DNA from: Pseudomonadota bacterium | GTDB lineage: Bacteria; Pseudomonadota; Gammaproteobacteria; Burkholderiales; Thiobacillaceae | Direction: 5' to 3' | Length of the DNA: 64,000 nucleotides | Assembly: GCA_021802945.1 (NCBI GenBank) | Contig: JAJZRE010000001.1 | Location: forward strand, 1-64,000 | In this document: piece after piece, positions 1 to 8,246 of the stretch | Position numbering within the stretch: the stretch's first letter is position 1 | How the letters are laid out: every line of letters starts with the position of its first letter | Program-made: the position numbers and the translations under genes | The notes under the pieces: model-generated | What the model was told of the DNA's origin: nothing | Seen by the model: the letters and a program-made list of their open reading frames with translations, nothing else | The model's database searches: none

Positions 1-1363
<1,363 letters not shown>

Positions 1364-1367
<4 letters not shown>

Positions 1368-1957
1368 GGCGACGACTCCACCAGCGCCACCGGCGGCGCG
1401 TGCTCGCGGCAGATCCGCCGCACCTCCGGGCTGGACAGCTTTTCCTGCATCAGCGCGCAGAAATAGCTGCGCGGCCCCAGCCGCTGGTTGTGGCGGCAGG
1501 TCGCGCACACGCCGAAACTGCGTTTTCCGCTCTGCGCCTGCACCTGCGCCAGCACCTGCCGCAGCACCACCATCGCCGACGTCACCCGCGCCGGACTGGC
1601 GGTCTGCACGATGTCGCGCCAGGCGCTTCCGGCGCTCAGCGTCTTCAGCAGCGTGGTGCCGCCCTCGGTCAGGATGATCCGCACCACCCGGCCGTCACGG
1701 GGATCGGCATAGCGCGAGATCAGGCGGCGGCGGGCCAGCACCAATACCGTCTGCGACACCGTGCCCTTGGTCAGCCCGAGGTATTCGGTGAGCGCCTGGG
1801 GGGTGTTGCTGAAGCGATTGGCCTGGTTGAGATAGAACAGCACCTGCAGATGCACCGGCTGCAGCCCCTGCGCCGCCCCCGCCTGCCGCAAATCGGCCCG
1901 GGTCAGCAGCGACAGCCGCTCGACCAGGTCGAACAGGGTGAGCGCCTGGCTTTTCAA
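1364..1957 (-). CDS. MarR-type winged-helix regulator with four-cysteine C-terminal tail
   Basis: A 197-residue protein. Residues about 30-110 form a MarR-like winged helix-turn-helix ([19 protein letters not shown], then the wing [16 protein letters not shown]). MarR proteins are dimeric DNA-binding repressors or activators, often of stress or efflux genes. The C-terminal 50 residues are unusual: Cys151, Cys154, Cys167 and Cys183 are spaced C-x2-C-x12-C-x15-C, which looks like a zinc or Fe-S site and could make the protein a redox or metal sensor (inference). The start used is TTG, because no upstream ATG fits and the frame then runs into cyaY; the ribosome-binding site is weak, so the start is uncertain. 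Target genes are unknown. Confidence 0.8.
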
Positions 1958-1964
1958 GTGTTTT

Positions 1965-2273
1965 TCAGAAACGGACCATGACGCCGCCCTGCGCGGCGAT
2001 CAGCGCGGCCAGCTTGTCGTAGAGCGGCTCGCCGCTCTTGGTGTCGAACCAGCCGGCATCCATCGGCTTGAAGTGGAAGCCGCCCGAACGCGCGGCCACC
2101 CAGATTTCGCGTGCGACGCCGTGGCGGTTGATGATGATCTTGCTGCCGTCGTCGAACTCGACCTCGATGATGCCGTCGGCCGGCGTCTCGAAATCCAGGT
2201 CGGCGTCTTCCAGCGCCTGTTCGATGCGGGCCAGGGTGGTGCCGGCGGCCTGGTTGAATTCAATTTCAGTCAT
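1965..2273 (-). CDS. cyaY: Iron donor protein CyaY (bacterial frataxin)
   Basis: A 102-residue frataxin homologue that binds iron through an acidic surface and modulates Fe-S cluster assembly on IscS/IscU. Evidence is the full-length frataxin fold sequence: the acidic first helix (RIEQALEDADLDFETPADG), the beta-strand core (IIEVEFDDGSKIIINRH) and the conserved QxWVA-like stretch, here REIWVAARSGGFHF. The open frame runs much further upstream, but the ATG at 2273 gives the family length. It lies back to back with lptM-lysA (26 bp apart), the order common in beta- and gammaproteobacteria. Confidence 0.95.
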   Translation of the reverse strand: MTEIEFNQAAGTTLARIEQALEDADLDFETPADGIIEVEFDDGSKIIINRHGVAREIWVAARSGGFHFKPMDAGWFDTKSGEPLYDKLAALIAAQGGVMVRF

Positions 2274-2298
2274 GATGTCCCGTGCTAACATTTCGCGC

Positions 2299-2430
2299 AT
2301 GAAACTGCGCACCTTGCATATATATATAGTGTCCCTGCTGCTGTGCGGGCTCGGTCTGACGGCCTGCGGCTCCAAGGGTGACCTGTATCTTCCCGAAAAT
2401 CCCCCCGCACCGCAACGGACGCCCAATTGA
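2299..2430 (+). CDS. lptM: LptM-like small lipoprotein (YifL family)
   Basis: A 43-residue lipoprotein. A short hydrophobic signal is followed by the lipobox LTAC (cysteine 23) and the family-typical mature start CGSKGDLYLP. LptM (formerly YifL) binds the LptD-LptE translocon and helps its oxidative maturation, so it should sit on the inner face of the outer membrane. It lies directly before lysA, overlapping its TTG start by four bases, the usual position of this gene upstream of lysA in proteobacteria. It is short and easily missed by gene callers, but lipobox, family-typical mature end and position all agree. Confidence 0.88.
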   Translation: MKLRTLHIYIVSLLLCGLGLTACGSKGDLYLPENPPAPQRTPN

Positions 2431-3671
2431 ATACCCTGAACCGCATCGACGGCCGCCTCCATCTTGAGGACGTGGCGCTCGACACGCTTGCCGAACGTTT
2501 CGGCACGCCGCTCTACGTCTATTCGCGCGCCGCACTCGAAAGCGCCTACCGGGCCTACGCCGACGCCTTCGCCGCAACGCCTCACCTGATCTGCTACGCG
2601 GTCAAGGCCAACTCCAGCCTGGCGATCCTCAACCTGTTCGCCCGGCTGGGTACGGGCTTCGACATCGTCTCGGGCGGCGAGCTTGCCCGCGTGCTGGCTG
2701 CCGGCGGCGACCCCGGCAAGGTGGTTTTCTCCGGCGTCGGCAAGACCGCGGACGAGATGCGCGCCGCGCTCGATGCCGGCATCCTCTGCTTCAACGTCGA
2801 ATCGGTCAGCGAGCTGCATCGCCTGAACCGTGTGGCCGGGGAAATGGGCAAGGTGGCGCCGGTGTCGTTCCGCGTCAACCCCGACGTCGACCCCAGGACG
2901 CATCCCTACATCTCCACCGGGCTCAAGGAAAACAAGTTCGGCGTGCCGATCGCCGACGCGCCCGCGCTGTACCGCCTGGCCGCCAGCCTGCCAAACCTCG
3001 CCATCACCGGCATCGACTGCCACATCGGCTCGCAGCTGACCGACCTGTCGCCGCTGGCGGATGCCGCCGACCGCGTGCTGGCGCTGGTCGACGCGCTGGC
3101 AGCCGAAGGCATCGTCTTGCATCACATCGACCTCGGCGGCGGGGTCGGTATCCGCTACCGCGACGAGACCCCGCCCGACCTCGCCGCCTACGGCCGCGTG
3201 CTGGCGGCGCGCTTTGCCGGCCGCCGCGAGAAGCTGCTGCTCGAACCAGGCCGCTCGCTGGTCGGCAACGCCGGCCTGCTGCTCACCCGGGTCGAGTACC
3301 TGAAGCCGGGCGAGGACAGGAATTTCGCCATCGTCGACGCCGCGATGAACGACCTGATGCGCCCGGCACTGTACGAGGCGTACCACGAAATCGTCGCCGT
3401 CGACGAGCGCAAGGCCCCGGCCAAACGTTACGATGTCGTGGGTCCGATCTGCGAGACCGGCGATTTTCTTGGCTTTGCGCGCGATCTCGCGATCGAGGAA
3501 GGCGACCTTCTGGCGCTGCTTTCGGCCGGCGCCTACGGCATGAGCATGGCATCGAACTACAATTCCCGTGCTCGGGCAGCAGAAGTACTGATCGACAAGA
3601 ACAAAATCCATCTCATCCGGGAGCGCGAATCACAGGACCGCATGATGGCCGGAGAACGGCTTGCTGACTGA
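2427..3671 (+). CDS. lysA: Diaminopimelate decarboxylase
   Basis: PLP enzyme of fold type III that decarboxylates meso-diaminopimelate to L-lysine. The protein has 414 residues. The PLP-binding lysine is Lys60 in CYAVKANSS; HIGSQ, the GGGVG phosphate-binding loop, EPGRSLVGNAG and the catalytic-cysteine region GPICETGDF follow in the normal order of an alanine-racemase-like barrel plus C-terminal beta domain. The start is a TTG that overlaps the lptM stop codon (TTGA), which gives an N-terminus of normal length (NTLNRIDGRLHLEDV) and suggests translational coupling with lptM. Confidence 0.96.
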   Translation: MNTLNRIDGRLHLEDVALDTLAERFGTPLYVYSRAALESAYRAYADAFAATPHLICYAVKANSSLAILNLFARLGTGFDIVSGGELARVLAAGGDPGKVVFSGVGKTADEMRAALDAGILCFNVESVSELHRLNRVAGEMGKVAPVSFRVNPDVDPRTHPYISTGLKENKFGVPIADAPALYRLAASLPNLAITGIDCHIGSQLTDLSPLADAADRVLALVDALAAEGIVLHHIDLGGGVGIRYRDETPPDLAAYGRVLAARFAGRREKLLLEPGRSLVGNAGLLLTRVEYLKPGEDRNFAIVDAAMNDLMRPALYEAYHEIVAVDERKAPAKRYDVVGPICETGDFLGFARDLAIEEGDLLALLSAGAYGMSMASNYNSRARAAEVLIDKNKIHLIRERESQDRMMAGERLAD

Positions 3672-3972
3672 GTTCTGCCGGATCGACGAATGCGTCGACC
3701 TGTCACGTTTTTAGTATCGCCCCGATACATTTTGCTTGACCGCGACAATTTTCATCGGATTATTCAGGCCCGGGCTTGACTATCCGTTGAACACCCGGGA
3801 AAAGTAACTAGAATGAGGCTCACCAAGCGGAGCCTCGGTATCGCCCGTGTTTAGCGGGTTTCGGGCAAGTCGGTCGCCTGTCGGTACCACGCTTTGGAAG
3901 TGCAAACTTTGACTGCACGTGGCTTCAAGCTGTAGTGATAAGTGAATGTGTTCAACTTCTAAGGAGTGACAG
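3672..3972. other. Intergenic region with promoter and structured leader of the H1-like gene
   Basis: No gene seen. A weak hairpin (3683-3698, TCGACG/CGTCGA) followed by a short T-run may end lysA. A sigma-70 promoter candidate lies at 3787-3814. Downstream of it a leader of about 150 nt can fold: a perfect 7-bp stem GAGGCTC/GAGCCTC at 3815-3836, then GCCCG/CGGGC. A strong ribosome-binding site (TAAGGAG, about 3960-3966) precedes the start codon at 3973. Confidence 0.6.
3787..3814 (+). promoter_or_regulatory. Predicted sigma-70 promoter of the H1-like gene
   Basis: TTGAAC at 3787-3792 and TAGAAT at 3809-3814 with a 16-bp spacer. Transcription would start near 3821, leaving a 5' untranslated region of about 150 nt before the ATG at 3973. 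Confidence 0.5.
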
Positions 3973-4611
3973 ATGGCAACAGTGAAGAAACCCGCCGCCA
4001 AGCCGGCAGCCAAGAAGGCAGCAGCCAAACCCGCTGCCAAACCCGCAGCCAAGAAGGCGGTCGCCGCCAAGAAACCGGCAGCCAAGAAGCCGGTCGCCAA
4101 GAAGGCGGTCGCCGCCAAGAAACCGGCAGCCAAGAAACCGGTCGCCAAGAAGGCAGTCGCCGCCAAGAAACCGGCAGCCAAGAAACCGGTCGCCAAGAAG
4201 GCAGTCGCCGCCAAGAAACCGGCAGCCAAGAAACCGGTCGCCAAGAAGGCAGTCGCCGCCAAGAAACCGGCAGCCAAGAAACCGGTCGCCAAGAAGGCAG
4301 TCGCCGCCAAGAAACCGGCAGCCAAGAAGCCGGTCGCCAAGAAGGCAGTCGCCGCCAAGAAACCGGCAGCCAAGAAGCCGGTCGCCAAGAAGGCAGTCGC
4401 CGCCAAGAAACCGGCAGCCAAGAAGCCGGTCGCCAAGAAAGCCGCTGCCAAGCCCGCGGCGAAGAAGCCGGCAGCGAAGCCGGTGGCCAAGAAAGCGGCT
4501 CCTGCCAAGAAGCCTGTAGCGAAAAAGGCGGCTCCTGCCGCCAAACCCGCGCCGGCTCCTGCGCCTGCCCCCGCACCGGCGGTACCGGTCATCAAGCCTT
4601 TCGGGCTCTAA
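3973..4611 (+). CDS. Histone H1-like / AlgP-like Lys-Ala-Pro repeat DNA-binding protein
   Basis: A 212-residue, extremely basic, low-complexity protein of Lys, Ala, Pro and Val. The centre (residues 28-155) is eight perfect 16-residue repeats of [16 protein letters not shown]. The ends are degenerate KPAAK units and a Pro/Ala-rich tail ending VIKPFGL. This composition is that of bacterial H1-like proteins (AlgP/AlgR3, BpH1, HctB types), which bind DNA without sequence specificity and help compact the nucleoid. It has a strong ribosome-binding site, its own promoter candidate and a terminator, so it is monocistronic and probably well expressed. The repeat leaves several other frames open in this region; only this frame has the signals and the known composition. 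Repeat number is likely to vary between strains. Confidence 0.85.
   Translation: MATVKKPAAKPAAKKAAAKPAAKPAAKKAVAAKKPAAKKPVAKKAVAAKKPAAKKPVAKKAVAAKKPAAKKPVAKKAVAAKKPAAKKPVAKKAVAAKKPAAKKPVAKKAVAAKKPAAKKPVAKKAVAAKKPAAKKPVAKKAVAAKKPAAKKPVAKKAAAKPAAKKPAAKPVAKKAAPAKKPVAKKAAPAAKPAPAPAPAPAPAVPVIKPFGL
4054..4437 (+). repeat. Eight tandem 48-bp coding repeats in the H1-like gene
   Basis: Eight copies of a 48-bp unit (16 codons) with only a few synonymous changes (AAACCG/AAGCCG, GCGGTC/GCAGTC). Such near-identity points to recent expansion by slippage or recombination. Protein length is expected to change in steps of 16 residues. Confidence 0.93.
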
Positions 4612-4635
4612 CAGGTCGGGCACTGCCCAATCTGA

Positions 4636-4661
4636 AACGGGGGCTTGTCCCCCGTTTTTTT
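4636..4661 (+). terminator. Rho-independent terminator after the H1-like gene
   Basis: Stem AAACGGGGG / CCCCCGTTT with a five-base loop (CTTGT) followed by a run of seven T. The convergent msrQ gene ends in the T-tract. Confidence 0.9.
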
Positions 4662-5358
4662 ATTGGCCGCGGGAGAAGCTGCCCGCCGCATTCACGCCCC
4701 GGCCTTTCCGGGCATCGTCGGCGCGCCTCCTGCCCGCCTTCGCGGGCTTGACGGCGCCAAATGGCCACAGCGTCTGCAGGGCGCCCAGCCGCCACGGCAG
4801 GCGCATGATCAGCAGAAGCGTTAGCACCGCCCCGAATATCAGGGGCTGCGTCACGTCTTTCTTGACCAGCCACAGATAGTGGATCACCCCCAACAGGGCA
4901 ATCGGGTAGATCAGGCGATGCAACTGCTGCCAGCGGCGGCCGAGCCGACGCATCATGCGGTGATTCGAAGTCACGGCAAGCGGAATGAGCAACACGAAGG
5001 CAGCGAAGCCGACCGTGATGAAGGGACGTTTGACGATGTCCTTGCCGATGCCCGCCAGATCGAAGAACTGATCAAGCCAGATGTAAGTCGTGAAGTGCAG
5101 GCAGGCATAAAAAAAGGCGAACAGCCCCAGCATGCGCCGGTAACGGATGAGTCCGGCACGCCCGGTCAGCCGCCGCAGGGGCGTGACCGCCAGCGTCACC
5201 AGCAGCCCGACGAGCGTCCAGGTGCCGGTGGAGCGGGTGATGAACTCGATCGGATTCGCCCCCAGGCCGCCGCTGGCGCCGAGAGCAACCAGCCGCGCGA
5301 GCGGCAGCAGGCATGCGGCAAACAGCCAGAGTTTCGGGTTGCGCAGAACCCTGCCCAT
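4660..5358 (-). CDS. msrQ: MsrQ, heme-binding membrane subunit of the periplasmic methionine sulfoxide reductase
   Basis: Predicted 232-residue inner-membrane protein with about six hydrophobic segments and the ferric-reductase-like/YedZ pattern, including the histidine-bearing helices YACLHFTTYIW and WQQLHRLIYPIALLGVIHY that bind b-type heme. MsrQ passes electrons from the quinone pool to MsrP, which repairs oxidised methionines in periplasmic proteins. The start overlaps the msrP stop by one base (TGATG), so the two are translated together. A low-complexity basic tail of about 35 residues (KPAKAGRRRADDARKGRG) follows the last helix and lies in the cytoplasm. Confidence 0.93.
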   Translation of the reverse strand: MGRVLRNPKLWLFAACLLPLARLVALGASGGLGANPIEFITRSTGTWTLVGLLVTLAVTPLRRLTGRAGLIRYRRMLGLFAFFYACLHFTTYIWLDQFFDLAGIGKDIVKRPFITVGFAAFVLLIPLAVTSNHRMMRRLGRRWQQLHRLIYPIALLGVIHYLWLVKKDVTQPLIFGAVLTLLLIMRLPWRLGALQTLWPFGAVKPAKAGRRRADDARKGRGVNAAGSFSRGQ

Positions 5359-6296
5359 CAGAAGAACCTCTGCAGATCCATGCCCCGATACAACTGCGCA
5401 ACCTGCGGACCATAGCCGTTGAACATGAGGGTGTCGCGCTTGAAGAAGTCGCCGATGCGGCGCTCCTTGGCCTGGCTCCAGCGGGGATGGTCGACGTGCG
5501 GATTGACGTTGGAGTAGAAGCCGTATTCCTGCGGCGCCGCGCGCATCCATGTCGTCAGAGGCGGCTTCTCGACGAAGCGGATCCTGACGATGGACTTGGC
5601 GCTCTTGAATCCATACTTCCAGGGCACCACCAGCCGGATGGGCGCGCCATTCTGGTTGGGCAGCACTTCGCCGTAGAGGCCGACTGCCAGTATCGTCAGC
5701 GGGTGCATCGCCTCGTCCAGCCGCAGCCCCTCGACATACGGCCAGTCGAGCACGCGCGAAAGCTGCCCGGGCATCTGGCTGGGGTCGTACAAGGTCACGA
5801 ACTCGACGTATTTCGCGTTGCCCGTAGGCGCAACGCGGCGAATGAGCTCACTCAAGGGGAACCCCACCCACGGAATCACCATCGACCAGCCCTCGACGCA
5901 GCGCATCCGGTAGACGCGCTCCTCCAGCGGCGCAAGCTTCAGCAGCGTGTCGATGTCGTAGACGCCCGGCCTGCCCACCTCGCCCTCGACCGCCACCGTC
6001 CACGGACGGGTTTTCAGCCCGCCCGCATTGGCTGCCGGATCGCTCTTGCCGGTGCCGAATTCATAGAAATTGTTGTAGCTCGTCACCGCCTTGTAGGGGG
6101 TTTTCTCCTCGTTCAGCACATAGGCGCTGCGGCGCACGCCGGCGAGCCGGACGCCCGCCCGAGCATCCGGCGCAACCCCCAGGGCCGCGCCGGCAGCCAG
6201 CGCACCCACGCCCTGCATGAAACGGCGGCGTTCACGGTAAATCCCGGGCGGGGTGATTTCGGACGGGAGAATGTCGCCAGATCGATGTATCGGCAT
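5358..6296 (-). CDS. msrP: MsrP, periplasmic molybdopterin methionine sulfoxide reductase
   Basis: Catalytic partner of MsrQ; reduces methionine sulfoxide in periplasmic proteins using molybdopterin. The 312-residue product starts with a Tat signal (twin arginines in RERRRFMQG followed by a hydrophobic stretch to about residue 48). The molybdenum-ligating cysteine is Cys133 in [13 protein letters not shown], followed by the SUOX-fold motifs [21 protein letters not shown] and [14 protein letters not shown]. The open frame extends upstream, but the ATG at 6296 puts the Tat motif at the right distance from the N-terminus. It is first in a two-gene operon. Confidence 0.94.
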   Translation of the reverse strand: MPIHRSGDILPSEITPPGIYRERRRFMQGVGALAAGAALGVAPDARAGVRLAGVRRSAYVLNEEKTPYKAVTSYNNFYEFGTGKSDPAANAGGLKTRPWTVAVEGEVGRPGVYDIDTLLKLAPLEERVYRMRCVEGWSMVIPWVGFPLSELIRRVAPTGNAKYVEFVTLYDPSQMPGQLSRVLDWPYVEGLRLDEAMHPLTILAVGLYGEVLPNQNGAPIRLVVPWKYGFKSAKSIVRIRFVEKPPLTTWMRAAPQEYGFYSNVNPHVDHPRWSQAKERRIGDFFKRDTLMFNGYGPQVAQLYRGMDLQRFF

Positions 6297-6484
6297 GATG
6301 GAATCCTGTCGGTTTTGAGGGCATATCGAGACAGTCGGAACAGGCCGTGCAACCTTACACGACTCATCAACAAAATCGACCCGGCCATGCCGCTTTTGTT
6401 TCACCGGGAACATCGACGGCATCGCCCCCTTGCCGATCAGCCCCGTTCATTTGATCCCGGAAATTGACGAACTCGCCATCCGCC

Positions 6485-6502
6485 CTGACGAAGCTTCGTC
6501 AG
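6485..6502. promoter_or_regulatory. 18-bp perfect palindrome, candidate operator or enhancer site
   Basis: CTGACGAAGCTTCGTCAG is fully self-complementary. It lies about 83 bp upstream of the -24 box at 6585-6601, the distance typical for an enhancer bound by a sigma-54 activator, and about 190 bp upstream of msrP on the other side. The binding protein is unknown. Confidence 0.5.
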
Positions 6503-6584
6503 AACGGGGCAGGCCTGTTTTCATCAAGCCGTCAAACCCCCTTGGTTTAATGCGGTTTTCAAGGCCATGCGGCAATGCGGGAGA

Positions 6585-6601
6585 CTGGCATGAACCCTGC
6601 T
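6585..6601 (+). promoter_or_regulatory. Predicted sigma-54 promoter of the 88-residue gene
   Basis: CTGGCATGAACCCTGCT has the invariant GG (6587-6588), a 10-bp gap and GC (6599-6600), and fits the TGGCAC-N5-TTGCW consensus with T for C at -21 and C for T at -14. Transcription would start near 6612, with a GAGGAG ribosome-binding site before the ATG at 6637. Confidence 0.6.
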
Positions 6602-6636
6602 CGTGTCCTGACACAGCAAGACGAGGAGATAAAGAG

Positions 6637-6903
6637 ATGATCGAACTGGAACCGGGCAATGCATTGGACATCGCCCTGAAGGAGGATGCGTACGGCCGCG
6701 ACCGCGTCGTCGTCACCCTTCAGGCGCACGGATGCGAACTCAATCTCACCCCGCATCAGGCTCGCGTACTGGCAACCGAACTGATCATGGCCGTGAATCG
6801 CGCTGAAGTACGTGGCAACCTGAGGCACAGCCAGAACATGGTGCGCGGCACGCAGCCCGCCGAACGGAAGCGCGGCTTGATCAACCAGGCTTTTGCCAAA
6901 TAG
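6637..6903 (+). CDS. Small protein of unknown function (88 residues)
   Basis: I do not recognise the family. The product is soluble, without signal peptide or membrane helix; it begins MIELEPGNALDIALKEDAYG, has one cysteine in LQAHGCELNLTPHQARVLATEL (the HQARVLATELIMAVNRAE part should be helical) and a basic C-terminal third (AERKRGLINQAFAK). A good ribosome-binding site (GAGGAG, about 12 bp upstream) supports the ATG at 6637. It stands alone between terminator-like hairpins and has a sigma-54 promoter candidate that resembles those of the PEP-CTERM genes in this window, which suggests co-regulation with them (inference). Confidence 0.7.
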   Translation: MIELEPGNALDIALKEDAYGRDRVVVTLQAHGCELNLTPHQARVLATELIMAVNRAEVRGNLRHSQNMVRGTQPAERKRGLINQAFAK

Positions 6904-6911
6904 ATTTCAGG

Positions 6912-6929
6912 CCAGTCGGCTTCGACTGG
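6912..6929 (+). other. Hairpin after the 88-residue gene
   Basis: Perfect 7-bp stem CCAGTCG/CGACTGG with a GCTT tetraloop, 8 bp after the stop codon. There is no T-run, so it is more likely an mRNA 3'-end stabiliser or part of a longer structured region than an intrinsic terminator. Confidence 0.4.
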
Positions 6930-6960
6930 ACCTGGGTAGCAGGCCGCCGGGCTGAACTAC

Positions 6961-6990
6961 CCGACAATCCGCCTCCACATTGTCGGAGGC
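6961..6990 (+). promoter_or_regulatory. Two mutually exclusive hairpins before a terminator
   Basis: CCGACAAT (6961-6968) pairs with ATTGTCGG (6979-6986), while GCCTCC (6971-6976) pairs with GGAGGC (6985-6990). The two stems overlap and cannot form together. With the terminator at 7016-7050 this could be an attenuator-like leader of the thioredoxin-like gene, but a chance arrangement is also possible. Confidence 0.3.
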
Positions 6991-7015
6991 CCGCCATCCA
7001 TGATAGGGTGGCACT

Positions 7016-7050
7016 AGGCGCGACGGTTCGTCCTCGCGCCTTTTTATTTT
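7016..7050 (+). terminator. Rho-independent terminator upstream of the thioredoxin-like gene
   Basis: Perfect 8-bp stem AGGCGCGA/TCGCGCCT around a 10-nt loop, followed by TTTTTATTTT. It ends 46 bp before the thioredoxin-like start codon, so it either ends the preceding transcript or acts as a leader terminator. Confidence 0.75.
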
Positions 7051-7096
7051 ATGTCCCCCGATGGGGCATTTTCATTATCTTGTTGCGGGAACCAGC

Positions 7097-7471
7097 ATGG
7101 CTGTCATCGAACTCACCAAGGACAATTTCGAAACCACCATCAACGGCAACGACGTCGTCGTCGTCGACTTCTGGGCGCCCTGGTGCGGTCCCTGCCGCGG
7201 GTTTGCGCCGATTTTCGAAGCCGCGGCCGAGAAGCACGCCAATATCGTGTTCGCCAAGGTCAACACCGAGGTCGAGCAGGAACTCGCCGGCTACTTCCAG
7301 ATCCGCTCCATCCCCACCCTGATGGTCTTCCGCGAGCAGGTCATCCTCTATTCGGAGGCTGGCTCGCTGCCCGCCAACGCGCTGGACTCGCTGATCGAGC
7401 AGGTGATGGGACTGGACATGGCTCAGGTCCACAAGGACATCGCCGAACAGCAGGGCCAGGGTCAGGCCTGA
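7097..7471 (+). CDS. Thioredoxin-family protein with CGPC active site
   Basis: A 124-residue cytosolic thioredoxin-fold protein that should reduce disulfides in partner proteins. The active site is WCGPC (Cys30, Cys33) and the cis-proline loop is IRSIPT. The rest follows the thioredoxin pattern (VVVDFWAPWCGPC, FAKVNTEVEQELAGYFQI). Compared with classical TrxA it has a longer, charged and glutamine-rich C-terminus (QVHKDIAEQQGQGQA), so it belongs to a secondary thioredoxin group rather than being the housekeeping TrxA. The ATG at 7097 follows a GGGAA ribosome-binding site; an upstream in-frame ATG at 7061 lacks one. Confidence 0.9.
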   Translation: MAVIELTKDNFETTINGNDVVVVDFWAPWCGPCRGFAPIFEAAAEKHANIVFAKVNTEVEQELAGYFQIRSIPTLMVFREQVILYSEAGSLPANALDSLIEQVMGLDMAQVHKDIAEQQGQGQA

Positions 7472-7472
7472 T

Positions 7473-8123
7473 CTACGGCCTCGCACCAGACAACAGCTGC
7501 CGCAGCAGCGGCAGCGTGATCGGTCGCCGCGTTTCCAGGCTGAACCGGTCCAGCGCCTCCAGCACCCGCAGCAGGCTCTGCATGTCGCGCGCGGTGTGAT
7601 TCAGCAGATAGTCGGCCACCTGGGGCTCCAGCCGGAAGCCCAGGCTCTCCGCATGCTGGCTCAAAGCGGCCCGCTTTTCGGCATCGTTCAGGCCGTGCAG
7701 TTGGAACACCAGGCCCCAGCCCAGCCGGGTCTTCAGTTCCGGCATCAGCGGCAGGTCCGCCGGCGCCACATTTCCCGCCGCCAGCCACAGTCCACCCGCC
7801 TCGCGCACCCGGTTGAAGGCTGCAAACCCGGCATGCTGCTGCGCGTCGTTCCAGGTTTCCACCTGATCAGCAATCACCGCCTGCGCGGCCTGCTGCCCGG
7901 TGAAGTCGACCGTCATCCCGCGCGCCCGGCATGCATGTGCCCACGCAGCCAGCAGATAACTTTTGCCGCTGCCCGGCGCGCCCCACACGTAGACCATGCG
8001 CTCGCTCGCCGTGCCGTCGAGCATGGCCTGCAACTGCGCCATCAGTTCGACATTGCGCCCCGCCACGAAGCGGGCGAGTTCAGGCTGGGCGGGCGGCCGG
8101 ATATCCAGGAGGAGTTGCTGCAT
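7473..8123 (-). CDS. hda: DnaA regulatory inactivator Hda
   Basis: A 216-residue AAA+ protein homologous to the DnaA ATPase domain but without the DNA-binding domain. With the DNA-loaded beta clamp, Hda stimulates ATP hydrolysis by DnaA and prevents re-initiation of replication. Seen: the clamp-binding N-terminal motif QQLLLDI, Walker A GAPGSGKS, a degenerate Walker B region (GGLWLAAGN), and the C-terminal lid (RDMQSLLRVLEALDRFSLE). The ATG at 8123 places the clamp-binding motif at the N-terminus. Converges with the thioredoxin-like gene, one base apart. Confidence 0.93.
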   Translation of the reverse strand: MQQLLLDIRPPAQPELARFVAGRNVELMAQLQAMLDGTASERMVYVWGAPGSGKSYLLAAWAHACRARGMTVDFTGQQAAQAVIADQVETWNDAQQHAGFAAFNRVREAGGLWLAAGNVAPADLPLMPELKTRLGWGLVFQLHGLNDAEKRAALSQHAESLGFRLEPQVADYLLNHTARDMQSLLRVLEALDRFSLETRRPITLPLLRQLLSGARP

Positions 8124-8246
8124 GGGGCGCAAGGATAAGCCATAAGCCCGGGCCCACTCCAGAAAAACCCGGGGTACGCCATGTGAAAACGCCTGACGCG
8201 CGCGGCTATACTTGGCGTTTATGCCCTTGATGCCCGAGTCACTCCG

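Larger units (their letters stand above)
6297..6636. other. Divergent intergenic region between msrP and the 88-residue gene
   Basis: No convincing gene; an in-frame upstream extension of the small gene from 6430 lacks a ribosome-binding site and looks non-coding. The region holds an 18-bp perfect palindrome (6485-6502) nested in a 9-bp inverted repeat (GCCCCGTTC 6440-6448 with GAACGGGGC 6502-6510), and a sigma-54 promoter candidate at 6585-6601. Confidence 0.6.

Noticed and set aside
3736-3764. Second promoter-like pair (TTGACC, 17 bp, ATTATT) before the H1-like gene
   Set aside because: The -10 is poor and the pair at 3787-3814 fits better.
4054-4437. Regular 48-bp repeats that could suggest a CRISPR array
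   Set aside because: Repeats are directly adjacent with no unique spacers and encode a Lys/Ala/Pro protein; no cas genes nearby.
3780-4623. Long alternative frames on both strands within the H1-like gene
   Set aside because: A 48-bp repeat (a multiple of three) without stops in several frames keeps them all open; only the 3973-4611 frame has a ribosome-binding site and a known composition.
6430-6636. Upstream in-frame extension of the 88-residue gene
   Set aside because: It contains the palindrome and the sigma-54 site and lacks a ribosome-binding site; the internal ATG at 6637 has a good one.
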